Shown piece after piece: positions 24,532-36,985 of a DNA stretch of 64,000 nucleotides. The notes beneath the pieces are model-generated. The model searched no databases and was not told the DNA's origin. It worked only from the letters and a program-made list of their open reading frames with translations. How positions within the stretch are numbered: position 1 is the first letter of the stretch; each line of letters begins with the position of its first letter. This DNA is from Siphonodentalium dalli (Eukaryota; Mollusca; Scaphopoda; Gadilida; Siphonodentaliidae). Made by a program: the position numbers and the translations under genes. Where the stretch lies: positions 258,448,077 through 258,512,076 of the forward strand of contig CP136061.1 of the NCBI GenBank assembly GCA_032622095.1, read 5' to 3'.

Positions 24532-24685
24532 ATGGGTGTTTTAGACCGCGTAAAATCTATTTCCAGGAACACATGGGTTATTTCCACAATAAGTATCGTG
24601 CTTGCTGCATCGAGTATTGCTACACTTGTTTTGTCGATAATGAGAAGTACATCTGTTTCTACAGCGGACCCGATATCCTCAGACG
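24532..24685 (+). CDS. Type II membrane C-type lectin (gene 2), exon 1: signal anchor
   Basis: A 154-nt exon starting at an ATG with G at -3 and G at +4, and ending at G|GTAAGT after one base of a codon (phase 1). It encodes 51 residues: a short basic N-terminus (DRVKSISR), a ~24-residue hydrophobic helix from about residue 15 to 37 (WVISTISIVLAASSIATLVL), then a polar Ser/Thr stem. This is the layout of a type II signal anchor with the C-terminus outside. Joined to a phase-1 CTLD-N exon (33349 or 36986) and to 46837 it gives exactly 600 nt, or 199 residues. No other exon in reach fits both phase and strand. The link across 8.7 kb is inference. Confidence 0.65.
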
Positions 24686-26407
24686 GTAAGTGTATGGGAT
24701 TATAAAGGTCCTTCCACACGGCGTTTGCGGCGCGGTATCTCGTGCGATTTGTCGTCGATTTAGAACAAGAAAACCATAGTCAGAAATGGTAAGCCATCAA
24801 GATCATATTATTAGGTATATATATAAATTATAATATAAAATATATCGGTTTCATGAATGACCGCCTCAGAATTCCGTTAAAACATGCAACTAATCATTAA
24901 ATTTATTTAAAAAATTACGGCTTATTTCTGCATGTTTCTCATTCACCACACCAGAAAGACTCTAAATGCGGACCAAAAATCGATTAAACGGATTAAATAC
25001 ACACCCGATACTTCGCAATACATTTAGTCTACATTCCAACTGAGACATGCCCCATACTTCATCATCAAATACAGCTGTTATATTGCATTGAGTTCCCGCC
25101 ATAAAATCTACAAGAGTGGCCAAGCTATTGTTCATACCTAAACATTGAAAGCAATTAACGCGGTCATAAAAGTTACATACTGCAACAATGAGACATCCGC
25201 GAATATGCATCCGCGAAAATCAGAAATATGTTGTCCTGGGAGATACGGCCTGGTCAGCCTTACAACAATTTCCTAAAATAACTGGCAACGCGTGAAACCT
25301 GAAATGTGTTGTCCTGCTAGATATCCCCATCGCCCCACTGTTACGGCCAAACAGCGCAGCAGTAAACATCCATAGGGCGTAACAAACTGGATGGAACGAG
25401 TGCTTGCACATAGCGTGTGATGCGGGCGACATAGCAGAAAACGCTGTCTCAGACTTATATTGGTGTCCTAATCCGACGGCGAGGTGCCGCGCGTTTTAGT
25501 CTGCGGTTGTTCGGTAACTTCCGCCGATTTCAATGACGGTCTAACAGAACGAAGACACTGGGGGCAAAACAGTTTTCGGTCCATGCAGGTCAGTTTTGAA
25601 GTGTGAGTGTGCATCGTAGTTCATTATGCAGTCATTAAACAAATTAAACACAATAAAAATACGCGAATAACAATGAAACCATGACTTCAACGGAAATATA
25701 TGAGTAACCGCAGGAAACGCCGTCGCCACAGCAAACGCCGTTGCCGCAGAAAACGCAGTTGGCGCAGAAAACACGCGGCATGATGTGCGTATCGCTCATT
25801 ACGTGCGGCAAACTCCACGTGGAAGGGCATTAACGCGCCCTGCTGTTATCATCGGCCTCATTGCCATTACATGTATATGCTGTCCCTATTATACGCGCCT
25901 GCTTTACATTTCAAGTATACTACCATGACGTAAATCAGACGCATATAATAACTAGAATGCACTCAGAGAGATGCCAACGTGCGCAAAAATGTAATAAACA
26001 ATAATTTAAAAAATAATTTCACTGTATTTTACTTAATTTATTTAATTTAATTTAATGTTAGCAAAAAAAGACAATTACCATTTCTCATTTCATCACAGAT
26101 AAAAGGCAAATTACTATATTAATCATTTAAGTAATTAAAACCAATTCCATGTTGCCGAAATGATGAGACTTTAATATCGATTACATTTTTTTCAGCTGCA
26201 TATTTTCATTTTCATTTTCCGATAGTCAAAGTTGACCAAAGGAGCAATTATAAGAAATAATTAGTGCTATTATTATAAATATTGATAGCAGTCAATATGC
26301 AACAATACATATCAATAATTAATCAATAATTAATCAATAACGATCATTTTATGTAATAATAAACTCTTAAAACGGTGTTTGTGTTAACAAATGCGTTTTG
26401 TTTTGTG
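24686..26407. other. Lectin 2 intron 1, unassigned
   Basis: No exon or RNA feature. 25705-25780 has short GC-rich direct repeats (AACGCCGTTGCCGCAGAA style). 26020-26350 is extremely AT-rich with TTTAAT and AATAATTAATC repeats. Confidence 0.4.
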
Positions 26408-26836
26408 TTACGTCATTCGTCGTATTTGACCCGGAACTCTGCTGAAGGTTAGGCTATTCAGCCTATTGCGTCGAATTACAAAATCGCGTTTTGAATGTCT
26501 CTCTTTTCCCGCACGATAAAAAGAGGTCTTCGCACGAACCAAAAATGATAAAACTTCCCAATTATAAGTGAAAATACACAAATGAAGGAGTCTATGTAGG
26601 TCCCGAAGGAGTCTATAGACTCTTTGATGTAGATTTCTGATGGAGAAAATGTAGGTCGATCTATTTTTGTCATAACTCTGAAGAATTTTGACCTGGGAGA
26701 AAAAATCGAAATCGAGGCCAACTACGAGCATGCCAGTTTTAAATATAGAAACAGGGAATCCTGACAAATGGCGATATCGGAGACAAACAAATAAACGAAA
26801 ACAACACATAAAATAAACATAGCAAAAATGCGGCAC
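26408..26836 (-). other. Unrecognised 142-codon open frame, minus strand
   Basis: One of the longer uninterrupted frames outside repeats, rich in Arg, Phe and Leu (N-terminal CYVYFMCCFRLFVCLRYRHL). An 81-codon frame in another phase overlaps it. No domain, signal peptide or splice partner is recognised. It may be a fragment of a mobile element or chance. Confidence 0.2.
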
Positions 26837-27599
26837 AGTAAAAAATGTCAGAACGCCACGAGGTTTTACGTCGTTTTTGGTGACGTCATGGAGTGTGACA
26901 CCAAGCTACCAAGCTACCAAGCTACGAATCTGTCTGATCGCCATACTGTTGCGCGAGCGCACGTAATTATAATAGTATACTGTATATAAATACGGCGCAT
27001 ATATGGGAGTACATCAGGTCAGTGGTCAACGGAGTGCGTTATAAGCCCATGTTGTATAAGTCTGAAGTGATCGACACGAAGGCCAAGTGGTCTGTCAGCC
27101 ATGCATGGATAGACACATAATATGAAAGTAATGAAGAAGAAGCAGAATGATGACGATTGTCCCCCTGGTAAACTTTCAGGTAAAGTGGTCATGTCAATGT
27201 GCACTGATGTTGGTGGGACCTGCTGAATTGCTATGATGCTATTAGGGCAAATGGATGCTGTTAAGAAAGTGTACCGTTATATGTTCTAAAGTTCTCATTT
27301 TAACGGTATTCGGACAATCAGAACACAACCATGGAAAGCCATTATATGTATCCAATATTCAAAAAACATATATATTGTTAAACATTTTAATACTGGTTGT
27401 ATCAGTTGTTGCAAATTGACTGTAATCAAGGTGGCTATTCATGTCGTTTTGCAAACACTTGGGCCCCAGCCATTATTAAATTTATAAAAGAAATATAGTC
27501 CGGAAGCTATAGGGGTAACCTTGCACCCCCTGGGACTTAACTTTATCCAAATCATTTTGTTCCTTATTATGTCCTTCAACTTTTAAGCAATGTTTACAA

Positions 27600-28135
27600 G
27601 AAACAAAAGTGGTCGTGTAGACTCCAGACAAGATTGCGTCCACCATGGCCGCCGTTTTTCAGATTTGGCCCTAAGTCAGTTTGATGCAAATTATAGCTTG
27701 AAAATCAAGTAAAATGTATGCAAATGTATATATTTTCGTGAAGCTAGGACATAATGCCACTTTTATAGGGCAAAATTGAAACTCCACATCCAAGATGGCC
27801 GCCAAAATGGCCACCGGAATTTGAAAATATGACATTTTTTCACTAATATCTTCTAGATCAGTTTATGCTGTTTGGAACTGGTTCAGAAATGTGACGTTAT
27901 ATTGTATTTTGTATATGAAGCAATGAAACCTCAAAAATCGAATTTACAGAACGCGGCATAAAATATCACCAAAAATCACATTTGGGATTTAGGCACATTT
28001 CAAATAGAAATGAACATAGCTTTGTTATGTAAGTGAGGCATATCTTTACCTATGAATATTCCAACTCATTGAAACCAACACTGTTACTTAATTGTTACCT
28101 AAAATGGCTGCCAAAATATGGAAAATGGTAGATAT
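27600..28135. repeat. Degenerate repeat with AAGATGGCCGCC blocks
   Basis: Contains CCACCATGGCCGCCG, CCAAGATGGCCGCCAAAATG and AAAATGGCTGCCAAAAT at irregular spacing. These resemble the core of the 53.5-59.1 kb satellite monomer and may be a distant relative. Confidence 0.4.
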
Positions 28136-29584
28136 TGCCCCATCGTGTCCTGCAATCGCTTACAAGTTGTGGTTGATGAATGCAATGGGCTATTCTGCCT
28201 TCTATACATTGGATACTAACATGTCTGCTGCACCACGGTTAATTGTTACTATAATCAATAATTGTCACCGCTGACATTACCAGAAATATTGGATAATACC
28301 GACAAATATTAACGTTTCATTATTCTCGGATTAGCGAAAACACCACGGAAATGACTGTAGACGTGGCGACATCAGTTTGCCCTACCAACATTATAGCAGA
28401 TATGCAGATTCACCAACATCATAGCAGATATGCAGGATCACCAACATCATAGCAGTTTTTATGCAAGACCACTAAAGTATTGACCAGGGATGTGTATACG
28501 TATTAATGCATGCCGCGTACGCTCCATTGGGTTTCCTAAAACGATTCCCATACTCGAGAGCTAGGAATTGTTGAAACATATACCTGTTCAATTTTAATTT
28601 TAATTTTATACTACCTAACCGTTTTCCGATAATTCTATATTATACCTCTGGTAATGTGGATTTTATATGATCGAATGCGCAGTGGGGAAGGCCATTGTAA
28701 CGCACATGGGGTTTCTTTACGACACATCGTCGTCAAACTCACAACGCCAACGAAATTTAATCACGGGTCTTAAAGTCAAAAACTCTACACAAATTCCACT
28801 ATCAGGCTATACGGTATACAGTGTGGTGGAGTGGGTCAATTAGTGCATGCGTTCACGCCAACTAAAATATAATCCATTTGGACTGATCCCCTCAGATTCT
28901 TAGCTGAGATCCCGGCCAGTGGCCATGTCACCCCATAATATATAACGTTGTCCCTGTTATGAGAATGAAACGGCGTCCATATCACGTTAACTTCCGGAAA
29001 GTATTCCACCGACATGCTATGCTCCATGACAAAGTGTGATGTACAATCCGATCTAATATCCACGTTTAAGCGACTTACAGTAAATGGTTATAATGATAAC
29101 TATACAAATAAGCAAATGTAATGTTTGAGACAGTGAAAATAGGCGCCTTGTTTGTTGTATAGTCCCAGACATGTTCAAATAGCAACGCTCGGCATGTTTG
29201 GGAGTCGCATATATAACATGCTACTGTGCCATATCTGCTATATATACAAGTAAGGTCAACTGCGAAAATCCATATTCCTCTGACTGTACAAATAAATAAA
29301 TAATACAAATTAATAGACACAGAGTGTTCGCAAATTATCAAGTACGCCCCCCCCTCCCACACACACAAATTATGTGTCATAAAATACCTTCCCAAGAATG
29401 AATCCCTCTTTTATCACCTCACTATTTCCAGTTGTTGGAAATTCCCACCTGATATCCCCTATAATAATGTTTTCAAGAGCTGAATGTAATTTCTGTGTAA
29501 TATTTTGACTCAAAGTTGAACAATATATAGTTGGTTCTTGATCTGAACAAACAATATTTTACACTATACATTGATTGTAAAGCC
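28136..29584. other. Lectin 2 intron 1, small dispersed repeat and unassigned sequence
   Basis: 28375-28460 has three copies of ACCAACATCATAGCAG. A related block (CATCAGTTTGCCC...CCAACATCATAGCA) recurs at 45450-45545. Otherwise nothing recognised. Confidence 0.45.
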
Positions 29585-29800
29585 TACTAAAGGACGCCGG
29601 TCGTCCCGTCGGTAGAATACTCGGGGCATTATGCCGCTATTTGCCGTCTAGCTCTGACGAAGCTAGTTCGAATGCCGACAAGCGCGGATTCGCGATCCAC
29701 TCTAAGTGAGGATAATCTGATTCGTGTATCTGGGCAAGTTTGTCGGTCCCTTTCCGGGGTCGGTGGTTTCTACACACAGCGGAGTGATTTCTCGGTGCAA
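29585..29800 (+). mobile_element. tRNA-derived SINE-like fragment
   Basis: The head has a B-box-like AGTTCGAATGCC near 29670 and an A-box-like GTCGGTAGAATACTCGG about 55 bp upstream. The body GGGCAAGTTTGTCGGTCC and GGTCGGTGGTTTCTAC resembles SINE bodies of marine invertebrates. No intact tRNA cloverleaf can be drawn. Confidence 0.45.
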
Positions 29801-30019
29801 TTTACTCTCTGTCTAGACTTTCCTCCACCTGTAAAACTGACAACGTCGTGACATCCGCATATGGGTGAGAAATCCGCACCACCCCTGCCCCGTGATCCCC
29901 GTCGAGCGGCGACGGCATACAGATACCTCTGAGCAACACGGAGATAAGCAGCTTCCACGTGCTCGTGTTTGGAGACACCAACACACCAATCTCGATGCAG
30001 CGCTCAGCACGCCCTTTTT

Positions 30020-30389
30020 TACCCTGTGCCAATGCATTCTCTTATATATGCGAGTCGACCATAGGTCGCCTCGCATATATAAGAGAATGCATTGGCCTAA
30101 CAAATTTTTACAATTTTAATAATTTTTTCTTGTTTTTTTTAACAATTTTATAATTTCACCCAGAGCCCCAGACAAACATGAGCAGACGACACTCTTCTAT
30201 ATGCTTCTATATATGTGTGGGGCTCTCTGCAGGGTAATGGATGTTTTTTTTATCTTATGTCCTAAAAATTGTAAGAAACATTTATTTAAACAAAATGATA
30301 AAAAATTGTTAGGCCAATGCATTCTCTTATATATGCGAGGCGACCTATGGTCGACTCGCATATATAAGAGAATGCATTGGCACAGGGTA
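30020..30389. mobile_element. Fold-back MITE T2 with TA target duplication
   Basis: TA-CCCTGTGCCAATGCATTC at the left, complement and TA at the right. Each end is a full ~75-bp palindrome. The interior is the same as in T1 but inverted (CCCAGAGCCCCAGACAAACA). Confidence 0.85.
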
Positions 30390-30904
30390 AACAAATTGTC
30401 GTTGATTGTACGATAATCCGCCGATCCCAGCTTGGAACCAGGTGGTTTCGCGAGACCAAGTCCTGGCGTGGAACATCGTGATTATTAGGGTAGTCTAGAC
30501 CTGAGACCAAAATCTAGACGACTACGTTCGCGAACAGTACTCTGTTACTTTTCTGTCAAAAGGAGTCCACTTGGGATTCCTCCTCGGCGGCCACTATGTG
30601 CCAAACACAAATCTGCTATAGATGACTCTTACATTAGATTGTATATTTCACAACGCTTCGACTATATACCTTGTAATGGGATATTATGCTGTGCAGAGTC
30701 GCGCATGCATTCCTTTCAGTGCCTTAAACGAGTTTCAGCAGAAAATTTGAGTTTAAAAAAAAACATAATTCTTTCACAACACTCCCGTCTTCGAATATAT
30801 TCGAACACTATCGCTTTCGTTAAAATGCACTGGTAAAGTAACACATTTCACGAACGCTCCAATATTCTCGGTTTTTCTTCTATGTCCAGTTTTTCCAGCG
30901 GAGG

Positions 30905-31160
30905 GAAACGCATACCACAATGTCCCTAGTTTTGGGACCCTCCTTTAGTGTCACAATGGAGCATGCCCCTGGGTGGCAGCCGGGAAGGGGGTTGGTACCT
31001 CTCATCGGCTGTAACATGGGGCACCCCATCATCGGCTGTCACTCTGAGCACCCCTTGTTCGACTGCCACTTTGGGGCAACCCGTCGACTAGCACTATGGG
31101 CACAAACACTCTGGTTTAGAAAGACATGCACAGAGTGCCAGACCCCAGATGCTTGATGCC
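30905..31160. repeat. GC-rich short repeat
   Basis: Three imperfect ~30-bp repeats around CATCGGCTGTAACATGGGGC and CATCGGCTGTCACTCTGAGC. The + frame reads three Cys-x2-x-His/Gly-x-His-Pro-like blocks (IGCNMGHP, IGCHSEHP). No wider domain; probably not a gene. Duplicate at 34542-34797. Confidence 0.5.
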
Positions 31161-31384
31161 CAGAGTGCTAGCATATACTACACATTCCTTCTCGTCTGAG
31201 AAGTTAGCCGGATTTATCTCGAAATTTCATTCTATTTTCTTACCTCTTGGTCAGGTTCCGATCAAGTAATGGTCGATATATACGTTAAAGGGACGCAATG
31301 CCTTCAAAGATGGTTCACGCGAAATAATATAGATTTATTTACCGACCGACAACTATTTACAACTATTTACTGACAAATATTTAC

Positions 31385-31675
31385 ATGATTGATTGATTGA
31401 TTAATTTGGGGTTTAATGTCGCTTTCGTCAACTAAGGCCATATCAGGACATTGCCACTTTTAGTGGTGGAGGAAATCTGCACACGTACGGCTAATCTAAC
31501 AGTGATTGCAATGGCCGATAAACTCGCCGACCATGTGCGGCAAACGACCGGCCATCGGCGAGTAACAGGCAACTCCACCAGATAAGGATTTCGAGTTACA
31601 AATTCCACGATGGAAACTTGTGGATTTGAACCCTCATCGCCAGCGCTGGAGGGCGAGACGGCTTGTGGTTGTCAT
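31385..31675 (-). mobile_element. tRNA-derived SINE, reverse orientation
   Basis: On the minus strand the B box reads GGTTCAAATCC (31623-31633) near the head. The element ends in a (TCAA)n-type tail, seen as TGATTGATTGATTGATT at 31388. The segment by the tail (GGCCTTAGTTGACGAAAGCG on the minus strand) is one I associate with a conserved 3' domain of molluscan SINEs, possibly RUDI-like (from memory). Duplicate copy at 35022-35312. Confidence 0.7.
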
Positions 31676-31677
31676 TT

Positions 31678-31770
31678 GCAGAATGAGGTCCACAGAGGGT
31701 GAATTTAGTGATGCTATCCCGCATAGCGGGCTAGCATCACCAAATTCACCCTCTGGAGACCTCATTCTGC
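31678..31770. mobile_element. Family A hairpin element copy 4
   Basis: ~93-bp palindrome nearly identical to 2351-2443, with the same right flank to about 31880. Confidence 0.8.
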
Positions 31771-32044
31771 TTATGCCTCATCTTCTGGGAAGTATCTATA
31801 GTCTGAAATTAACATTGTTTTTAGTTACATTTACCCTTCTGGGATGTTTCTATATCCCTAATTTGCAAAGGGATAAAATGCACCCGTAACCGATTGGGCC
31901 AATCGAGGCCGCTACCGAATCGATTACATGACGTCATATAATGTCCACAAAGATAACCGACCTATTTTTATCACCGGAACCGGAGCGGAATAGGACACAA
32001 GCGACCGTTACTTGATATAATTTGAGGTTTATGTCAAACCACCA

Positions 32045-32112
32045 TGGGGGCCTCGTATATATACGAAAATGCACTGGCTTACAAGGTCAATGTAATGCGT
32101 TGGCACAGGGTT
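32045..32112. mobile_element. Degenerate T-type hairpin remnant
   Basis: GGGCCTCGTATATATACGAA through TGCGTTGGCACAGGGT is a decayed version of the T-element terminus. Duplicate at 35682-35749. Confidence 0.5.
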
Positions 32113-32494
32113 TAAAATTTCAGGGAGCTCCAATCATGGAAAGGTGAAAACTAAGTGTGAATCAATATTCTTCTCGTTTCTCATGTGTGTTAAGGGGTGG
32201 CGTATTAATAATACAGGCGTGTCAACAGAACCCGTTTCATAAAAAAAGCATGTGTTGCTTTATGAAGTGTTCAAATGACGCCATTTGGGGGAGGGGGCAA
32301 CCCCATGCAGGCTTTTATATGCCGAACACAAAACGCGTTATACAAAATATCTAATAAACACTCATTATTGGCCCAAACTCCACCAAACCTCGTATATTAA
32401 TAGTTTGAACATGAATACATATGACCTTTATTTGTTATATTTCCCATTATTTGAACTTATGTCCGGTTGTGTTTGGTTGTGTTCGGGGTGCTAA

Positions 32495-33330
32495 TTTCCG
32501 ATTCACCACTCGACGTTCCTGGCCAATTATACGCTTAGTTCTCGAATGTAGTGATTAAATGTTGCTATATTAATGAAGAGGGGATGCTATGCTTTCGAAT
32601 GATGTATAATATGTATTGTTCCATAGGGTAAACGCGAGCGAATGATGTATAATATGTACTGTTCTATAGGGTAAAATGCGAGAAATATGAGCTTATATAT
32701 AAGTTTCTCATTCCTGTTACTCGGAAATATTTTCGTTTTTTTTTATAATTTATGATTCACCGCTCGACGTTCCTGGCCAATTATACGCTTAGTTATCAAA
32801 AATGGTGTTTACATGTTGCAATATTAAAGAAGGGGAGAAGCTATGCTTTCGAATGATGTATACCATGTATTGTTTCATTGCGTAAAATGCGTGAACATTT
32901 CCGATTCAACGCTCGAGGTTACTGGCCAATTATATGCTTAGCTCTCAAAAGTAGTGTTTAAATGTTGCAATATTCATGCAGTGGAGAGGCTATGCTTTCG
33001 AAAGTATGATGAGTATTGTTTTATTGCGTAAAATGTGAGAAAATTAAGTTAATATCTCTGGTCCTCATTCCTGTTACATTTACGTGTGTGCTAATTCCCG
33101 ATTCACCGCTCGACGTTCCTGGCCAGTCATACGCTTAGTTCTCAAATTAGTGTTTAAATGTTGCAATATTCCTGAGGTGGTGAGGCTTTTCATTCGAATG
33201 GTGTATACTATGTATTGTTTCATAGCGTAAAACGCGAGAAATATGATCTTATATATCTGTTCCTTAGTCCTGTTACTCGAAATAGTCATGCTGTTACTCG
33301 GAAGTGGTTCCTGTTCCTCGTTCCGTTCCT
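32495..33330. repeat. Tandem array of CGACGTTCCTGGCCA-type units, copy 1
   Basis: Four units start near 32502, 32752, 32905 and 33102 with GATTCAMCGCTCGACGTTCC and TATACGCTTAGTT. Unit length varies from ~150 to 250 bp. The array runs directly into the pyrimidine-rich tract before the CTLD exon at 33349. Confidence 0.85.
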
Positions 33331-33348
33331 GTTACTCGAAATAGTCAG

Positions 33349-33570
33349 TGATATCTTCTGGACCACCGAGCAGCTGCTCCATCTACATTGACTACAACTA
33401 TGAAATACTGGGTGGCGTTGGATACTGCGTCAAATACCACAGTACGCCAACAGATGGAGATGATGCCAGGACTGTGTGTTCTGCTGAAGGATCCCACCTG
33501 ATCACAATTGAAAGTAGAATAATGCTTGATGATCTGGATGATTTCCTGTTCAGACTCAGACACTCTACAG
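33349..33570 (+). CDS. Membrane C-type lectin (gene 2), exon 2: N-terminal half of CTLD, copy 1
   Basis: A 222-nt exon entered from TCGAAATAGTCAG after a pyrimidine-rich stretch and left at CAG|GTGAGA, phase 1 on both sides. It encodes residues 52-126 of the model, with PSSCSIYIDYN, GVGYCVKYH, an ARTVCSAEGSHLITIES block and an acidic RIMLDDLDDFL helix. Cysteines at 61 and 78 and in VCSAEG match long-form CTLDs. It is homologous to exon 12960-13166 of gene 1. An identical copy lies 3,637 bp downstream, so the transcript could use either exon or both, all in frame. No N-terminal PAN exon is seen in this gene. Confidence 0.8.
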
Positions 33571-33886
33571 GTGAGATAGTTCTCCAGAAATATATGTGTA
33601 CATGATACAATAAGAAACAAAATAGTTATAGAATAGGTGTGTGCTTGAACATTTATGCTCTCTTTTAGGACATGTCAATAGCGAGTTCCACCTTACAACA
33701 ACCTCTAACACTGTGGCCTATTGCTGATTTGCTCCCAATTTGAGTGGACTGACCTACATACCAACATCGGGCTAGTTCCTTGATGTAACAGTTCATGATA
33801 CTGGATTTTCACAATGGCTGCGGACACACGTACCACAGTAGCGATGGGACGGATATTTGTATAAAACACATTAAAACACAACGAAA

Positions 33887-34175
33887 ACCCTGTGTCAATG
33901 CATTATCTAATATATGCGAGTCGACCATAGGTCGCCTCGCATATATAAGAGAATACATTGGCCTAACAAATTTTATATAATTTTTTATAATCGTTAAAAA
34001 ATGAAAAAAAATGTTAAAGAAAGTAAAAAAACATTATAAAAAAATTATAAAATTCTTAAAGAATGTAAGAAAAAATTTATAAAAATGATAAAATTGTTAA
34101 AGAATATAAGAAAAAATTATAAAAAATGTTAAAAAATGAAAGAACAAATTATAAACATTGTTAAAGAATGTAAGA
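33887..34175. mobile_element. T-type MITE, left hairpin and spacer
   Basis: CCCTGTGTCAATGCATTATC hairpin followed by an A-rich spacer of repeated AAAATTATAAAA...GTTAAAGAATGTAAGAA motifs. The duplication breakpoint cuts through the spacer, so the second hairpin is missing here. Confidence 0.7.
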
Positions 34176-35021
34176 ACTCTGTTACTTTTCTGTCAAAAGG
34201 AGTCCACTTGGGATTCCTCCTCGGCGGCCACTATGTGCCAAACACAAATCTGCTATAGATGACTCTTACATTAGATTGTATATTTCACAACGCTTCGACT
34301 ATATACCTTGTAATGGGATATTATGCTGTGCAGAGTCGCGCATGCATTCCTTTCAGTGCCTTAAACGAGTTTCAGCAGAAAATTTGAGTTTAAAAAAAAA
34401 CATAATTCTTTCACAACACTCCCGTCTTCGAATATATTCGAACACTATCGCTTTCGTTAAAATGCACTGGTAAAGTAACACATTTCACGAACGCTCCAAT
34501 ATTCTCGGTTTTTCTTCTATGTCCAGTTTTTCCAGCGGAGGGAAACGCATACCACAATGTCCCTAGTTTTGGGACCCTCCTTTAGTGTCACAATGGAGCA
34601 TGCCCCTGGGTGGCAGCCGGGAAGGGGGTTGGTACCTCTCATCGGCTGTAACATGGGGCACCCCATCATCGGCTGTCACTCTGAGCACCCCTTGTTCGAC
34701 TGCCACTTTGGGGCAACCCGTCGACTAGCACTATGGGCACAAACACTCTGGTTTAGAAAGACATGCACAGAGTGCCAGACCCCAGATGCTTGATGCCCAG
34801 AGTGCTAGCATATACTACACATTCCTTCTCGTCTGAGAAGTTAGCCGGATTTATCTCGAAATTTCATTCTATTTTCTTACCTCTTGGTCAGGTTCCGATC
34901 AAGTAATGGTCGATATATACGTTAAAGGGACGCAATGCCTTCAAAGATGGTTCACGCGAAATAATATAGATTTATTTACCGACCGACAACTATTTACAAC
35001 TATTTACTGACAAATATTTAC

Positions 35022-35312
35022 ATGATTGATTGATTGATTAATTTGGGGTTTAATGTCGCTTTCGTCAACTAAGGCCATATCAGGACATTGCCACTTTTAG
35101 TGGTGGAGAAAATCTGCACACGTACGGCTAATCTAACAGTGATTGCAATGGCCGATAAACTCGCCGACCATGTGCGGCAAACGACCGGCCATCGGCGAGT
35201 AACAGGCAACTCCACCAGATAAGGATTTCGAGTTACAAATTCCACGATGGAAACTTGTGGATTTGAACCCTCATCGCCAGCGCTGGAGGGCGAGACGGCT
35301 TGTGGTTGTCAT
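35022..35312 (-). mobile_element. tRNA-derived SINE, duplicated copy
   Basis: Same element as 31385-31675, carried by the tandem duplication. It includes the one substitution noticed at 35109 (A for G). Confidence 0.7.
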
Positions 35313-35314
35313 TT

Positions 35315-35407
35315 GCAGAATGAGGTCCACAGAGGGTGAATTTAGTGATGCTATCCCGCATAGCGGGCTAGCATCACCAAATTCACCCTCTGGAGACCTC
35401 ATTCTGC
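35315..35407. mobile_element. Family A hairpin element copy 5
   Basis: Duplicated copy of 31678-31770. Confidence 0.8.
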
Positions 35408-36131
35408 TTATGCCTCATCTTCTGGGAAGTATCTATAGTCTGAAATTAACATTGTTTTTAGTTACATTTACCCTTCTGGGATGTTTCTATATCCCTAATT
35501 TGCAAAGGGATAAAATGCACCCGTAACCGATTGGGCCAATCGAGGCCGCTACCGAATCGATTACATGACGTCATATAATGTCCACAAAGATAACCGACCT
35601 ATTTTTATCACCGGAACCGGAGCGGAATAGGACACAAGCGACCGTTACTTGATATAATTTGAGGTTTATGTCAAACCACCATGGGGGCCTCGTATATATA
35701 CGAAAATGCACTGGCTTACAAGGTCAATGTAATGCGTTGGCACAGGGTTTAAAATTTCAGGGAGCTCCAATCATGGAAAGGTGAAAACTAAGTGTGAATC
35801 AATATTCTTCTCGTTTCTCATGTGTGTTAAGGGGTGGCGTATTAATAATACAGGCGTGTCAACAGAACCCGTTTCATAAAAAAAGCATGTGTTGCTTTAT
35901 GAAGTGTTCAAATGACGCCATTTGGGGGAGGGGGCAACCCCATGCAGGCTTTTATATGCCGAACACAAAACGCGTTATACAAAATATCTAATAAACACTC
36001 ATTATTGGCCCAAACTCCACCAAACCTCGTATATTAATAGTTTGAACATGAATACATATGACCTTTATTTGTTATATTTCCCATTATTTGAACTTATGTC
36101 CGGTTGTGTTTGGTTGTGTTCGGGGTGCTAA

Positions 36132-36967
36132 TTTCCGATTCACCACTCGACGTTCCTGGCCAATTATACGCTTAGTTCTCGAATGTAGTGATTAAATGTT
36201 GCTATATTAATGAAGAGGGGATGCTATGCTTTCGAATGATGTATAATATGTATTGTTCCATAGGGTAAACGCGAGCGAATGATGTATAATATGTACTGTT
36301 CTATAGGGTAAAATGCGAGAAATATGAGCTTATATATAAGTTTCTCATTCCTGTTACTCGGAAATATTTTCGTTTTTTTTTATAATTTATGATTCACCGC
36401 TCGACGTTCCTGGCCAATTATACGCTTAGTTATCAAAAATGGTGTTTACATGTTGCAATATTAAAGAAGGGGAGAAGCTATGCTTTCGAATGATGTATAC
36501 CATGTATTGTTTCATTGCGTAAAATGCGTGAACATTTCCGATTCAACGCTCGAGGTTACTGGCCAATTATATGCTTAGCTCTCAAAAGTAGTGTTTAAAT
36601 GTTGCAATATTCATGCAGTGGAGAGGCTATGCTTTCGAAAGTATGATGAGTATTGTTTTATTGCGTAAAATGTGAGAAAATTAAGTTAATATCTCTGGTC
36701 CTCATTCCTGTTACATTTACGTGTGTGCTAATTCCCGATTCACCGCTCGACGTTCCTGGCCAGTCATACGCTTAGTTCTCAAATTAGTGTTTAAATGTTG
36801 CAATATTCCTGAGGTGGTGAGGCTTTTCATTCGAATGGTGTATACTATGTATTGTTTCATAGCGTAAAACGCGAGAAATATGATCTTATATATCTGTTCC
36901 TTAGTCCTGTTACTCGAAATAGTCATGCTGTTACTCGGAAGTGGTTCCTGTTCCTCGTTCCGTTCCT
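36132..36967. repeat. Tandem array of CGACGTTCCTGGCCA-type units, copy 2
   Basis: Duplicate of 32495-33330 with no difference noticed. Confidence 0.85.
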
Positions 36968-36985
36968 GTTACTCGAAATAGTCAG

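Larger units (their letters stand above)
30539..34175. repeat. 3,637-bp tandem duplication, copy 1
   Basis: Every base from 30539 reappears 3,637 bp downstream with almost no change; I saw two substitutions (31472 and one near 34070). The join at 34175/34176 shares only AC with the outer edge. The unit contains a GC-rich minirepeat, a SINE, a family A hairpin, a tandem array, one CTLD half exon of lectin 2 and half of a T-type MITE. Confidence 0.97.

Noticed and set aside
29660-29690. Possible functional tRNA gene at the B-box-like sequence
   Set aside because: No acceptor stem or anticodon arm can be paired; it is better explained as a SINE head.
31610-31670. tRNA gene on the minus strand with B box GGTTCAAATCC
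   Set aside because: Only the head of a SINE; it continues into a SINE body and (TCAA)n-type tail and no cloverleaf forms.
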